Source: Streptomyces sp. NBC_01591
GTDB taxonomy: Bacteria > Actinomycetota > Actinomycetes > Streptomycetales > Streptomycetaceae
Length of the DNA stretch: 64,000 nt
Reading direction: 5' to 3'
Assembly: GCF_035918155.1 (NCBI RefSeq)
Contig: NZ_CP109327.1
Span: 7,192,001 to 7,256,000 of the forward strand
This document shows, piece by piece, positions 15,301 to 24,466 of the stretch. The translations under genes and the position numbers were made by a program. The notes beneath the pieces are model-generated. The model worked only from the letters and a program-made list of their open reading frames with translations, did no database searches and was not told the origin of the DNA. Numbering within the stretch: position 1 is the stretch's first letter; each line of letters starts with the position of its first letter.

Positions 15301-18299
15301 TCGCGGCGGACAGCACCGAGAGCATCGCCGGCCAGAGCGCTGTACGTGGCTTCCATTCGGGCAGTGATCCGGGCGCGCCCGGGCTCGGGTACCCGGCCCA
15401 GCCGGGTAGCGGTATCGATATCGCGGGCCAGCTCGACATGCAGGGCCCTGATCGCGCTGCCACTATGGGCACGCCGGGTGTGCAACGTGGCACGCAGTTC
15501 GTCTGTCAGGGTTGGGGAAGTGGTATCCGCTTGTTCCAACGCGTCCAGAGCGATCCGGGCGATGGCGTAGTTCTCGCGGTCGATACTCGTACGGACACCC
15601 TGAGCCCAGTCAGCGCGGTCGGCAGCTGACACGTCGTCCAGCGTCGGAGTACGGGACGGGACCAGGTGGGTGCTGAAGTCCAGCTCGGGGGCCCGCAGCA
15701 GGTCACTGTTCAGTACGGTGGACGGTTCAGGCTCAGTACCGGTGAGGGTTCCGCCAGCCAACAGTCGAGCTGTTGTCTCAAGGCTCACCAAGCAGCTCCG
15801 CGCCGCTGCCGCAGTCAGGGACTTTGGGTTGGTCTCGGCCAGAGCGGTCAGCTCATCGATCATGCGCTGGCGGTGCGGTTGGACCGCCTCGTGTAGGAAC
15901 GAGAGAGGATCGGTTGCACGGGGCTGGGTTTGAGCGATCAGGACCAGCCACTGTTGGACGACGTCCAGAGAGTTGGCGGCGTGCTGCAGGATCCGCGAGC
16001 GGGCAGCGTTCTTGAGTTTGCGGGATGTGCCTCGGGCTGCTTTGTCGTCAGCATCCAAGAAGGCGGAGAGCGACCCTGGCGCGCCTAGGTTCCGCAGTTG
16101 CTGTCGAGTGACGGCTGCCAAGTCCCGCCGGTCGTCGGCGACTGGATGCAGCAGGGCGCCGATCCGGCCGTCAGGCGCCCACCACTGTTCGGCGAACTGC
16201 TTGGCTCGCAGATTGCTGAGGTTGGGGCCCGTGCGCAGCTCGGCGCGGGCGGTGTCGCAGATGACGGCGAGGTCATCACCAGTGTCGGGCCGGGCGGCCA
16301 GGACGTTGAGAGTGGTTCGTCCAGACAACTGTCCCCGGGCGGAGGCGTTACCGATCGCGGTAGCAACCGCGCTTGTTCCCGGTAGGTCGTGCCACTGTGC
16401 AGCGATCTTCAAGGCGAGCTCGCCACTGTCGGGATCTCCGGCGAGCAGACCGGACCGGACGGCCGCGGCCAACACGATCAGCTGGTCGGCCAGGGAGTCG
16501 GGCACGCCGCGCTGCAGCTGATCGGTCACCGCCGCACGAAGTTCATGGGCGCAGGCGCCTGTGTCTGAGCGCATGGCCTCTGCCAGAGCCAGGGCGCGCA
16601 GCGCCGAGGCGGTGGGGCGGTGGCCGAGGGCATTGGCGGCGTGGTGAGCCAGGGCCAGCTGCCCCCGTCCTGTCAGATCTGCAAGGACAGGAGAGACAGC
16701 CGGAGCAGTAGGCGTATCTGGCTTCGTAGCTGACAGCTGTGCCGTGGTGTGGGCAACAGCCGGTTGTACTGGTGCGAATTGCCTGTCGACAGTCATCGCG
16801 CGGTCCACCGACGGCGACGCTGAGGACGGTGCCGGCTTGGAAGGACCAGCCGCCAGAGCTCCTGGCTCGGAGTCGATCCCGTGACGGGGAACTGGGATCA
16901 ATGCTGCATCAGTGTCTGGAGACATTTCACCGTCGCTGTTCGGGATACCGCCTAGTTCCTGGAGGGGTGGGCGCCCGATGGGTGCCGATTCTTGTGGTGC
17001 TGTTTCGTGAGGGCCTTCAGGATCATTCCCGTTTGTAGGGTCGGAGCTGTTGGGAACAGATGGAACGACAGCCTTGCCGCGCAGGATCAAGGTCAACACG
17101 GGCGCGATGGCCGGGGGCAGCGCCTGACGCAGTTGTTCGGTCAGCGCATCGGCACCATCGTCATCGTCCGATTCCACCGCGTCCGCCAGTCCCGCGACCG
17201 TTGCCAGCCATTCAGCCTCCTGAGCCTGCCGCGGAGTCCACTTGCCGACGGCCAACAATGACTCCGCGGCTGCACGAAGCTGTGCGATGGCGGGGTGTCC
17301 CACCGGGCCGCTCGCCACTGCGACGCGCTGCAGGATCTCCCGTATGGCGTGATCCTGGTCAGCCGCAACTGCCAACGCCTCCAGCGCCTCCAACAAGCTC
17401 GGAAGGTCCTGCTCCGGATAGGCTCCGGGCTCGTGTAGTGCCCGCACTACTGCCGCGTGCACCTCATCGACAACCTGCGCTACCTTCCCGACCGGTTGTA
17501 GCAGCTCAGCGGGCACCACTCTGCCTGCCGTCAACAACATCGCAGCTTCGGACACGACCTCAATGGCCAAGGCAAAGGCACCACGCAATCGTTCTGCCTG
17601 GGTCGCAGAGGCTGCTGTGGTACCCAGATCGATGGTGCTGACCGGTTCACCCGAAACTGCGGATTCCTCGCTATCGGCGGGCATGCCCACCGGCCGAGGC
17701 GCTGGCTTGGACGGCGTGCTGTCCGCTGGACGGCTTCGATAGGCTTTTTCGAATGCCTGGCAGGCTCCCACAACGGCGTCGGCACCTTCGGCAGGCCACG
17801 ACGACAAGGGATGGTCGCGCAACACCAAGTGCAGCAACGGGACCGCATGATGTGTGACCCTCCACTGCACCAGACCGGTGAGCAGCAATACGGTCCGGTC
17901 CGGAGCCAGCTCTTCCAATTCGGAAAGGTTTTGGTCAGAACCTTGTTCCAGCCAGGTGAACAGTCCGTCCCACATACCGTCGAGCGTGGGCTGGGTGAGC
18001 GTGCCGATGATGTATGTCTGCTGAGCCCCTTCGCAGCGCCGCAAGGCTCCCAGCGCTTGACGCACCGCGTGGATGCTCGGTTGTCCGACCGACGGAGTGC
18101 GCAACTCCTGCAGAACCGCTGTGCGGCTCTTACGGCTCAGTCGCTCCAGCATTGAGGAGAGCTGCTTCTCGGTGAGTAATGCCAATACATCCCCGACGGG
18201 GTCAGACAGTTCCGCGACGGCCTGCTCCAGGGCCAGGTATTGGGTGCGTTGCGGCTCGACAAGCGTGTGATGCGGGGTACGCGGCGTACGGCGTGCCAC
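12378..18299 (-). CDS. Giant STAND-like P-loop NTPase (1973 aa)
   Basis: GTG start at 18299 behind AAAGGAA. Residues 1-420 are helix-rich. Residues ~420-550 form a Pro/Ser-rich linker (PNSSDPTNGNDPEGPHETAP and similar). Residues ~550-1150 are again helical and repeat-like. A small alpha/beta region follows (~1170-1290). The NTPase core starts with EEMFYGRAEELSAV and has Walker A GGRRLGKSALLR (~1322-1333) and Walker B LLLLLDECDSF (~1405-1415). The C-terminal ~500 residues look like winged-helix and helical units. This layout (GRxxEL before the P-loop, large helical flanks) is typical of STAND/AAA-16 signalling NTPases, many of which act in bacterial immunity. It follows the 720-aa gene by 34 bp, forming an operon. 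Function is inferred only from architecture. Confidence 0.8.
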   Translation of the reverse strand: MARRTPRTPHHTLVEPQRTQYLALEQAVAELSDPVGDVLALLTEKQLSSMLERLSRKSRTAVLQELRTPSVGQPSIHAVRQALGALRRCEGAQQTYIIGTLTQPTLDGMWDGLFTWLEQGSDQNLSELEELAPDRTVLLLTGLVQWRVTHHAVPLLHLVLRDHPLSSWPAEGADAVVGACQAFEKAYRSRPADSTPSKPAPRPVGMPADSEESAVSGEPVSTIDLGTTAASATQAERLRGAFALAIEVVSEAAMLLTAGRVVPAELLQPVGKVAQVVDEVHAAVVRALHEPGAYPEQDLPSLLEALEALAVAADQDHAIREILQRVAVASGPVGHPAIAQLRAAAESLLAVGKWTPRQAQEAEWLATVAGLADAVESDDDDGADALTEQLRQALPPAIAPVLTLILRGKAVVPSVPNSSDPTNGNDPEGPHETAPQESAPIGRPPLQELGGIPNSDGEMSPDTDAALIPVPRHGIDSEPGALAAGPSKPAPSSASPSVDRAMTVDRQFAPVQPAVAHTTAQLSATKPDTPTAPAVSPVLADLTGRGQLALAHHAANALGHRPTASALRALALAEAMRSDTGACAHELRAAVTDQLQRGVPDSLADQLIVLAAAVRSGLLAGDPDSGELALKIAAQWHDLPGTSAVATAIGNASARGQLSGRTTLNVLAARPDTGDDLAVICDTARAELRTGPNLSNLRAKQFAEQWWAPDGRIGALLHPVADDRRDLAAVTRQQLRNLGAPGSLSAFLDADDKAARGTSRKLKNAARSRILQHAANSLDVVQQWLVLIAQTQPRATDPLSFLHEAVQPHRQRMIDELTALAETNPKSLTAAAARSCLVSLETTARLLAGGTLTGTEPEPSTVLNSDLLRAPELDFSTHLVPSRTPTLDDVSAADRADWAQGVRTSIDRENYAIARIALDALEQADTTSPTLTDELRATLHTRRAHSGSAIRALHVELARDIDTATRLGRVPEPGRARITARMEATYSALAGDALGAVRRECEAIQMELAVLGAEAARSLQERATVELNEADAPTQLTDAVRQLIVEGDLATAEEYLLAAREGNTPPHAQHTALADFAAFFPAVPQALSDGITPAVITAAENGTSLGPLNFGPLSPGDRKIAVAALTAWHHVATRWAQVRTNTYVLSPALRLAGIEYEREADPGLPVASNLRRWVDLRDVTLIGKVRLPAFGTQADGRLRLLMTSEVTDAAKLIAWVQQDPSSIPVMIAFIGTLSPTQRRALAAACAEHPAKPVLVLDAAALAYLASRGSGQFTLTERILAPFSAINPYTPDANEAVPEEMFYGRAEELSAVTDQHGVSLLYGGRRLGKSALLRAAGRRHALTEGHVALYLPLPSNLASGTEEIWDMISTELGRAGIGLAPGRRASTAFRRVRDAITAWLDQDRTRRLLLLLDECDSFFDAEADAGFPQTTRLRDLMSATERRFKPVFAGLHQVQRFAGLPNQPLAEAHFGRALGIGPLSPGPAYRLLQEPAEVLGINFAHDSLIHRLLAYCNYHPKLLQVAGEALVSEALASRTPDGPPWTIDNDILERVIGSPDLRRRIRDTVRLNLNLDPRYKVIALLIAHNAHTHGIEHSMSTRALRHQCAEWWPESFTHHTADEFRVLLEEMVGLGILATERDGWRLRSSNVLRLLGTPDAIEEELHAHDPNDTSTRLSISQARRPLPGARISPLTEQQIAGLVRRDNALRIVLGTDATCLDDVTTALTDQQQRTPSELAPLIKPATPHAYRQALSAGKARSPHRLIVSDMRGFKPDRVETALRDAITRQPASGVTRCVIGLIDAGNREHLEVLSHYAEEDILVPLQRATIDGIRSWVTPTDVLTAFNAPEDRRRLFSTTGGWPILLNQAAELAATRHSAPDICRTLHDALATPAGANQFLEAAALTGPALQDILHDLSELDEPLAVDDLVDLLASDHPTAADALATLRHLSALTETPGTDDSALEAIVATAWRAHGPR

Positions 18300-18333
18300 A
18301 GGATTCCTTTCAGTAGTTCAGACGTTCAGCAGT

Positions 18334-20496
18334 TCAGCGGCGCAGATGTTGGTGCCAGGCAGGGGCCTGTCCCTCGCCCCTGCGATGGCCGCGTACAAAT
18401 GTGTGTCCCTCGGGTAGCTCGGTGTCAGCCTCAGGGCCGTCAACCTCGATACGCCACTGGGCATATCGCGCACGTGCAGCGGGGGTGGCGTTGTGTCCGT
18501 CAGGCAGCCTGCGTTCCCAGGGACGCCGCCAGTGCCGTAGTTGCCGCGTGGCCCCATCGACGTTTCTGACGATGGCCTGCTGTGCTTCCCGGGCCTCATC
18601 GGTGTCGGGCCACCAAGTGAACACCTCCGGCAGCACGCCGCCGTGAGCGACCGTCGTCCGGGTAAGGAGACCAGCCGCCGCCATGTCCTCACAGGTGTGG
18701 ATCACCGTCCACAACAAGGGCGGCGTGACCACATCCGGGCCGAACATTGCCGCACTCAACTGCTGACCGTCCAACGACCGGGAGCGGGCCGTACCGATCC
18801 TGCCATCACGCAACAATGCCGCCGTGATCAGTACTTCCAGCGCCGACACCGGCGGCCGATGCCCCCCGCCGATCGGCCGCTGCGTCGGCAGCTCGGGACC
18901 TACCAGGGATGGGATATCCAGCGGGCCCCACGCCTCGGCCAGCAGCACCGGGTCGAAGTACCAGTGCAGGACAGCGTCCCTCACCTGCATGGGAGCCGGT
19001 AGGAGCGTCGTGGTGACTATCAACTGCCGGCCGGAACGCGCAGCAGCCACAGTGAGTTTGATGCCGGGATAGAAGGACTCCGGCCACTTCACAGATGACA
19101 GTCCGCCCGGCTCTTGTTGCGTATACTGCCGGGCTAGAGCACGATTCAGCAGCTGGCGATTGTGATGTACCTCCAGTATCAAAGGCCCCTTGCCCAACAG
19201 CGACGGCACCGCACCTGGCAGTGGCAGTCGCCCGGCCGACAGGTCTGCTTCCGAGAGAGCCACTGAAACCACCAGCAGTGCTTCGTCCAGATGCTCCACA
19301 TGCACCACAGAGTCGGTCTGCCTCGGCTTGGAGTCGTCCGTGAATTTGGCGACGTCAGGTAGGAGATGCTCCAAATGCCCCAAACCGGCGGGGATCAATG
19401 GGTCGCAGTCCACCAACACTGCGTCGACCGGCAGCGCTTGAGCCCGCCAGACGCCGCCCTGCTGCCAGCTGTCATCGATCCGCAAGTCCACGTTGCGGCG
19501 CAGACTGCCTGCAGTGACCTGGAAAGCCAGAGCAAGGTTTGCATCAATCATTGCGGAGGCCGCCGCAGTCAGCTCCAACGCATGCTCATCACCCACCTTG
19601 TGTTCCCAACCAACCAGCACCGGCCATACCGCGGTGTAGCGTGGTGTACCTCCCGGGGCCGGTCGTGTGAAACGATCCACCATCTCTGCCGCCACCGGGC
19701 CGGATGCGAACTGCTGATGCCGCTCAACCGGCTGCGCATACAGGTCCCATACAGCCAAACCTGGAGCCTGGCGCAACAACTCCTCCAAGGTTCTGAAGCA
19801 CCTTTGCAGAGCACGCTCCGCCGCCACGGTGTCCGCAGAGTCCTGGAGCAGCGGGCCCAGGTCTCCTTCCGCCAGCAACCGCTGTCCCGGGCCCATGAGG
19901 AACTGCTGGTACAGCCCACTGTGGTCACGCCCCGACAGTAGAGCGCTCGTGTCGCCCGTCCCCACCAAGTGGCCCCACCGGTCCACTGCCCCAGTAGGCG
20001 ACCGGCGAATGCGGGCAAGCTCCTTGTACTCAACGGACGTCAACGGTCCCAGAGCCTCCCAGTCGATCACCGCACGCGCGAGCGCGACCTCCGACCCATC
20101 CGAAAACGGCGCTCCCGACAGTCCTCTCGGAGTCCATCCGTCTTCCTCGACGTCGGGCGAGGCACCGAACGACGCACAGACTTCTCCCCATAGGGAGTGT
20201 GCCCCACGCTCTATTCGTACAAAGGAACCCACAGGCGGCAGCAGATTCCGAACATCGGGTCCCAGGAGAGTAAACGCCTCCGGGTCAAGGATGTCTGTGC
20301 TGTAGGCGCCGGCATCAAGGTCATATCCGAAGTACACGGCGTTGAACGCGGTGCACACATGCAAAGGCCCACGCCGTACCTGCGCCACCTCTTCGAGGAA
20401 GGAGATCAACTCCTCCTTCACCCCAGCCGGCAGAGCGTCGAGGCCCAGAGTCAGCTCATGGAAGAAGAACGGCGCACTCGTCGCTGGCAACCCCAT
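18334..20496 (-). CDS. Unknown 720-aa partner of the giant NTPase
   Basis: The ATG at 20496 has GGAG 9 nt upstream; an in-frame TTG at 20535 would add 13 residues. No transmembrane segment, signal peptide or known catalytic motif stands out. The sequence has a front domain (FFFHELTLGLDALPAGVKEELISFL) and alternating alpha/beta stretches with many Trp/His. A C-terminal region around residues 550-690 (PPVSALEVLITAALLRDGRIGTA, VIHTCEDMAAAGLLTR) could be a winged helix. The C-terminal tail is basic. It is the first gene of a two-gene operon with the 1973-aa NTPase, so the two probably work in one complex, possibly as sensor and effector or adaptor. I do not recognise the family. Confidence 0.75.
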   Translation of the reverse strand: MGLPATSAPFFFHELTLGLDALPAGVKEELISFLEEVAQVRRGPLHVCTAFNAVYFGYDLDAGAYSTDILDPEAFTLLGPDVRNLLPPVGSFVRIERGAHSLWGEVCASFGASPDVEEDGWTPRGLSGAPFSDGSEVALARAVIDWEALGPLTSVEYKELARIRRSPTGAVDRWGHLVGTGDTSALLSGRDHSGLYQQFLMGPGQRLLAEGDLGPLLQDSADTVAAERALQRCFRTLEELLRQAPGLAVWDLYAQPVERHQQFASGPVAAEMVDRFTRPAPGGTPRYTAVWPVLVGWEHKVGDEHALELTAAASAMIDANLALAFQVTAGSLRRNVDLRIDDSWQQGGVWRAQALPVDAVLVDCDPLIPAGLGHLEHLLPDVAKFTDDSKPRQTDSVVHVEHLDEALLVVSVALSEADLSAGRLPLPGAVPSLLGKGPLILEVHHNRQLLNRALARQYTQQEPGGLSSVKWPESFYPGIKLTVAAARSGRQLIVTTTLLPAPMQVRDAVLHWYFDPVLLAEAWGPLDIPSLVGPELPTQRPIGGGHRPPVSALEVLITAALLRDGRIGTARSRSLDGQQLSAAMFGPDVVTPPLLWTVIHTCEDMAAAGLLTRTTVAHGGVLPEVFTWWPDTDEAREAQQAIVRNVDGATRQLRHWRRPWERRLPDGHNATPAARARYAQWRIEVDGPEADTELPEGHTFVRGHRRGEGQAPAWHQHLRR

Positions 20497-20796
20497 CACC
20501 GGCGACTCCGTAGCGGACCCTCGGTCGTGGCCCAATGGCGACCGCGGACCCCACTACAGGTGACTGGTAACATCACGCACCCCCCACATTTTCTGTCCCG
20601 TACTGCTTTTTAGCGCACTACTCGGACATCCGCTCCCTACTTGGTGTCCTTTCCTCCAAAATGTGGCCGCACTGCGCACCTGGGGGACAGTTCTCCGCCC
20701 CGACCAGGTCGCCGGGAACCTTCGCCCGCCTGCCCCGCTCCGTGCTGTTGTCACACCTCACTGGCCGTCATTCCGGCAGTCCGCGGTACCCATCCG
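20497..20796. other. Promoter-side intergenic region
   Basis: 300 bp between the minus-strand operon and small plus-strand frames. It is less GC-rich around 20560-20640 (CATTTTCTGTCC, GCTTTTTAGC), as expected for a promoter region. No clear -35/-10 pair can be assigned. Confidence 0.4.
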
Positions 20797-21111
20797 GTGA
20801 GCACATGGGCGGATCGGGAGGCGACGTTCGACCGCTCCGTAAAGCTCACCGACAAGTGCGTGACCGCCAACGTGCAGCCGGCCCACCCTGTGCTGGTTGG
20901 CCACCGCCAAGTCCGTTTCGAGGGCGTGCCGACCGGCCAGCTTCACCAGGACGGCAGCTTCTACGCGGCGGTGCCCATCAACCTCCAGAGCGACCACTCC
21001 AACCCGGATGGTCCCAAGCGGCTGTTCCAACGAGGACTCGAACTCGACCTCGTGGCCCTGGTACAGGCTGCCGCCGCCTGGGGGCGGAAACCGGAGCAGC
21101 CGGCGATGTGA
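20797..21111 (+). CDS. Small hypothetical protein
   Basis: About 104 aa from the GTG at 20797 (VSTWADREATFDRSVKLTDK). The middle (VRFEGVPTGQLHQDGSFYAA, LFQRGLELDLVALVQAAAAWGRK) looks like real protein with balanced composition. Its stop TGA (21109-21111) overlaps the ATG of the next frame (21111), suggesting translational coupling. I do not recognise it, and it may be a truncated remnant. No ribosome-binding site is convincing. Confidence 0.4.
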   Translation: MSTWADREATFDRSVKLTDKCVTANVQPAHPVLVGHRQVRFEGVPTGQLHQDGSFYAAVPINLQSDHSNPDGPKRLFQRGLELDLVALVQAAAAWGRKPEQPAM

Positions 21112-21719
21112 TGCTGTCCGCCGCACTGCACTGCTTCGACGACAGCGACAAACCCGTGCACTTGACCGCGTCCGAGCAGGCCTTCAACCATGGCCCCGCG
21201 ACGCCGCTCCCAACGATTCCTGCGCAGACCACCGGCGATCTCGCCGCCATTGTCACCGACCAACCAGAGGCCGTCGTCGTGGCCTGCGCACTGGTCTCCG
21301 AGTTTCTGGCCGACATGGGAGCGCACGAGCCTTACGTCCTGACCCCGAAGGGCAAATCCGGGTCGACCGGCTCCAGGGTTTCCGGCCGTCACTGCGGTAA
21401 GTCACCTGCCGACGAGCTCAGCGGCCCGTACAGGCGGTCAAGGGGCGGGGTGGGGGCCCGGGGGCGGGGCTCCCGCTGCCGGAGGTGGTCAGTGGGACTT
21501 CGCCTGCGCGCGCCGTCCCCGGGCTCCGTCTCCGGTTCTACCCAGATCCCGGGATGCTGGCCCGTTCTCCCGTTCTCCCGTCCATCCGGGGATTCGGGCC
21601 CTTTCCCAGCTCAGGACCGTCACCCGGCACCGCCCCGGCACCGTCACCCGCGGTTCGCTACGTACGCCTGCGTTTGGACGCTGCTGCCGATGTTCTGCCC
21701 CGCTTCGGCGAGGGTCTGA
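21111..21719 (+). CDS. Hypothetical protein, doubtful 3' part
   Basis: From the ATG at 21111 the frame encodes MLSAALHCFDDSDKPVHLTA followed by IPAQTTGDLAAIVTDQPEAVVVACALVSEFLADMGAHEP. This looks like a plausible helical protein for about 90 residues. From about 21,400 the composition becomes Arg/Gly/Pro/Ser-rich, like untranslated high-GC DNA, so the real product may have been shortened by a frameshift. No family was recognised. Confidence 0.3.
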   Translation: MLSAALHCFDDSDKPVHLTASEQAFNHGPATPLPTIPAQTTGDLAAIVTDQPEAVVVACALVSEFLADMGAHEPYVLTPKGKSGSTGSRVSGRHCGKSPADELSGPYRRSRGGVGARGRGSRCRRWSVGLRLRAPSPGSVSGSTQIPGCWPVLPFSRPSGDSGPFPAQDRHPAPPRHRHPRFATYACVWTLLPMFCPASARV

Positions 21720-21879
21720 GGGAAGCCGCAGCTTGAACCCCGATGGCAGGTCAGCTGAGTCCCGCCCGATCCCCACGAGCACATCCTTTCGGGTTAATCA
21801 GCTCGGTATGGCGCACCGAGTGGTTGTGTCCCTGGAAGCATCCGGGCCGACCTTGTCGACCGGTAGTAAGGCGCGTGGC

Positions 21880-23310
21880 ATGAAGCGGACACTCAACGAA
21901 CGGCAGCTGGCGGTGCTGGAGTGGGTCGGAAAGGGATGCCCAGAGGGGTTTTCCGCCTACTACAAGACCAGCTGCCCGGCCCTGCAGAACCGTGGGCTGG
22001 CCAAGGTAACCAGACGCGGCGGGGTGTGGAATGCGGTGCTGACCGACGCCGGGCGCCATTATCTGGCACATGGCACCTACCCGGAGCCGAAAAGCCCGGC
22101 GCGAGCGTTTCCCGCCCCCCGGCTGCCCAAGATCACCACGCCACCATCGACACCTCGCGTTCCGCGGCAGCCGCGTAAGACGTACACCGTCCAGCTCCTG
22201 GAGGAGCTGGACGCAGCCGGCGGCAGGGTTCTCAAGTCGGGTCCTGACGCCGATGCCTGGCTGCGCCGTGCCGCCTCGGCGAGCAGATCCGGACGGATCC
22301 CGAAGATCAAGGAACTGCGCTGGGGGAGACACCGTGATGGCGTCGAGATCAAGCTCGTGGACACTCCCGCGTGGCGCCTGGCTGTTCTAGAACCGGTAAA
22401 GGTGCCGGTACGGCTGGTCCGTCCGCATGCTGTTGTTCGGACGATGCTGAAGGCGAAACAACCGCTCGGGCTGACACGGTCAGTCCAGCAACGCGCTCTA
22501 CGGATCGTGCACGCGCTCCTCACCGCAAGCGAACGCAACGGTCATACCTGTAGCGCCGGCGCCTTGGGCAAGGGGCCGGGGGACAACCGCTGGCTTCCGC
22601 ACGATCCGCACTTCATGATCACAGCGCAAGGGCAGACGGTTGAGTTCCGTGTGGTGCAGGAGATGGACCGAAGCGAGCACATTCCGACGGACAAGGAGCT
22701 CGCGGACGCCAAGAAGTACTCGTGGGCAAGGATTCCGCGGTACGACTACACACCCTCCGAGCGGCTGCGCGTTGACCTTCGCGGCGGCCAGGCGCATTAC
22801 GGGTCCGAGTGGGCGAACAGCAGCGAGCGCTCCGTTGAGGACCAGCTCGCAGAGATCGTCCATGAGATCGGGCTGCGCGGTGAGGTGAGCGAGCGCGAGC
22901 GTCTGGCTGAGGTCGAGGAGGCGAGGCAGAGGTGCCTACGCTGGGAAGCCGCGATGGCAGAGGCACGCGCCCAGTACGCCGAGGACTACCGCGTCAGGCA
23001 GCTGGAATCTCAAGAGACGGCCTGGCGTCAAGCCACGCGCTTGAGTGAGTTCCTCGAGGCAGCCCGTACACACGCGGAGACCCTTCCACCTGGGCTGGAA
23101 AGAACGAGGGCCGAGGAATGGATCGAATGGGCGATGGGGCATGTGGCGCGGGAGCATCCGATGGCTCGACCGCTTCGGCTCCTCGACATCCCCGAACCTC
23201 ACGCCGACGATCTGAAGCCATTCCTCCGAGGCTGGAGCCCGTACGGCGCCCACTGGCTTGGCCCAACACCTGCGGGCAGTTATGTCTCTTGTCGCATCCC
23301 TGCTTGCTGA
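21880..23310 (+). CDS. Hypothetical protein (Streptomyces 'PE-PGRS-like' family)
   Basis: 476 aa from the ATG at 21880 (MKRTLNERQLAVLEWVGKGC), preferred to the start at 21733 because the extra 49 residues look non-coding. The N-terminal ~75 residues resemble a winged-helix unit (FSAYYKTSCPALQNRGLAKVTRRG). The middle is basic, with RALRIVHALLTASERNGHTC. A long acidic coiled-coil follows (EREREAEVEE-type region at ~380-440). The C-terminal motif LKPFLRGWSPYGAH recalls widely distributed Streptomyces proteins annotated only as hypothetical or 'PE-PGRS'. The last ~15 residues may be read-through into the adjoining transposon remnant. The function is unknown; DNA binding is plausible. Confidence 0.65.
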   Translation: MKRTLNERQLAVLEWVGKGCPEGFSAYYKTSCPALQNRGLAKVTRRGGVWNAVLTDAGRHYLAHGTYPEPKSPARAFPAPRLPKITTPPSTPRVPRQPRKTYTVQLLEELDAAGGRVLKSGPDADAWLRRAASASRSGRIPKIKELRWGRHRDGVEIKLVDTPAWRLAVLEPVKVPVRLVRPHAVVRTMLKAKQPLGLTRSVQQRALRIVHALLTASERNGHTCSAGALGKGPGDNRWLPHDPHFMITAQGQTVEFRVVQEMDRSEHIPTDKELADAKKYSWARIPRYDYTPSERLRVDLRGGQAHYGSEWANSSERSVEDQLAEIVHEIGLRGEVSERERLAEVEEARQRCLRWEAAMAEARAQYAEDYRVRQLESQETAWRQATRLSEFLEAARTHAETLPPGLERTRAEEWIEWAMGHVAREHPMARPLRLLDIPEPHADDLKPFLRGWSPYGAHWLGPTPAGSYVSCRIPAC

Positions 23311-24100
23311 CTGCGGTCTTCCTGATAGGCCATCTGCTGTCCAAGGTGGGGATCGCGGTAGCCGCGGACACCACCAGCACCGTCAGGGCCCTTTGCGCCC
23401 ACGCTGCGGCCTCGGCCGGGCCGAGCGGTGCCGTCGTCCAGAAGGCCAACACCATCCCGGATAGCAAGGCCGGCACCGGCGCGAACGCACCCTTGAGGGC
23501 TTCGGCGGCGGCGCGCCGGTCCAAATCGTGGCGCAGGAGGGCGGTCAGCGTGAGCAGAAGGTCGGGATAAGCGTCCAGAGGGTCGAGGAGGGGGGGCGAC
23601 GTGGGCGCGGGCGGGACCTGGCCGGAAGAGCTGGTACTGCAGGGCGAGGCTTCCAGCCGGTACAGACCCGGTGGGCGTGCTGACTGACCCGCGCACTCAG
23701 CCGCGCAGCCTTGATCGCATATCGCTGCAGCAGTGGCATTCCAGGCGGGAATGCCGCACGCGTCTCCACTTGCAGTGCCAGTGCAGGATCCCCGAGCGGG
23801 AAGTCGGTCCAGCACCTGTTGCAGGTGCTGGACCCTCGCGTCTCGCTCGTCGTTCTCTTCATCCGCCAGGCCGCTCAGCAAAGCAGCGGAGGCCGTCGTC
23901 TCGGCGGGAGCCCGCGTTGGGCTCCCGGTTGAGGGATGGGAGAGCAGTACCGAGATGTCGACCTGTCGCAGCTTCGGCGGCCCGGCCACCGCGGACTGGC
24001 GCAAGAGGATGCTGCGTCCTTCGATTTCCGCGACGGTGAGCTGTTCACCCTCGCAGGCGAACGGCAGCCCCGGCCTCAGCGTCGTCGTCCACTGACTCAT
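23290..24100 (-). pseudogene. TnsB/Mu-type transposase N-terminal remnant
   Basis: From the ATG at 24100 the frame encodes MSQWTTTLRPGLPFACEGEQ and LTVAEIEGRSILLRQ. This is the characteristic opening of actinobacterial Mu/TnsB-type integrase-core transposases. Around 23,700-23,830 the expected continuation appears in another frame (RAAFPPGMPLLQRYAIKAARLS), so there is a frameshift. Everything after that, including the DDE catalytic core, is missing and replaced by an unrelated hydrophobic stretch (AFAPVPALLSGMVLAFWTTA). It is a decayed transposon end. Confidence 0.6.
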
Positions 24101-24366
24101 CCGTTTCTCCGCAGTACGCATTCACCTGACAGTGGTCCCGCCGCCAGGTCCGTGGTCAGCCGGCCCGACCACAGCAGGGCCATCAGTGCCGGTCGGGCCT
24201 CCTCGGGCTCGCGGTCTCCAGCCAGGCGCCGCTCGGCGAGCGCCAGCTTCTCGTCCGACGACGGCCCGTCCATCTCGGGCACATGTGAATCGCTGTGCCG
24301 CCGCGGCGGGGAAGGGCACAGGTTCGCGGAAGCCAGGTCGCGCCCGTCATCTCTCTCGCAACCCAC
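24097..24366 (-). pseudogene. TnsA-like endonuclease C-terminal fragment
   Basis: 89 codons ending ARPALMALLWSGRLTTDLAA and GPLSGECVLRRNG, which resembles the C-terminus of TnsA-like transposase subunits. Its stop overlaps the transposase start at 24100 (ATGA), the usual TnsA-TnsB coupling. The N-terminal nuclease part is absent. Confidence 0.45.
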
Positions 24367-24466
24367 CGACGCAGTCCGCAGCGACGAAGCCGCAAAATCT
24401 TATAAAGATGGACCCTTGTTTGAGGTAAGGTCTCCACCAGTCAACTGCCGTGTATCGGAGGTCCTC

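Noticed and set aside
21540..21660. Short repeats such as CCCGTTCTCCCGT and GCACCGCCCCGGCACCG
   Set aside because: Simple high-GC tandem similarity without regular unit or partner elsewhere; not a repeat family.
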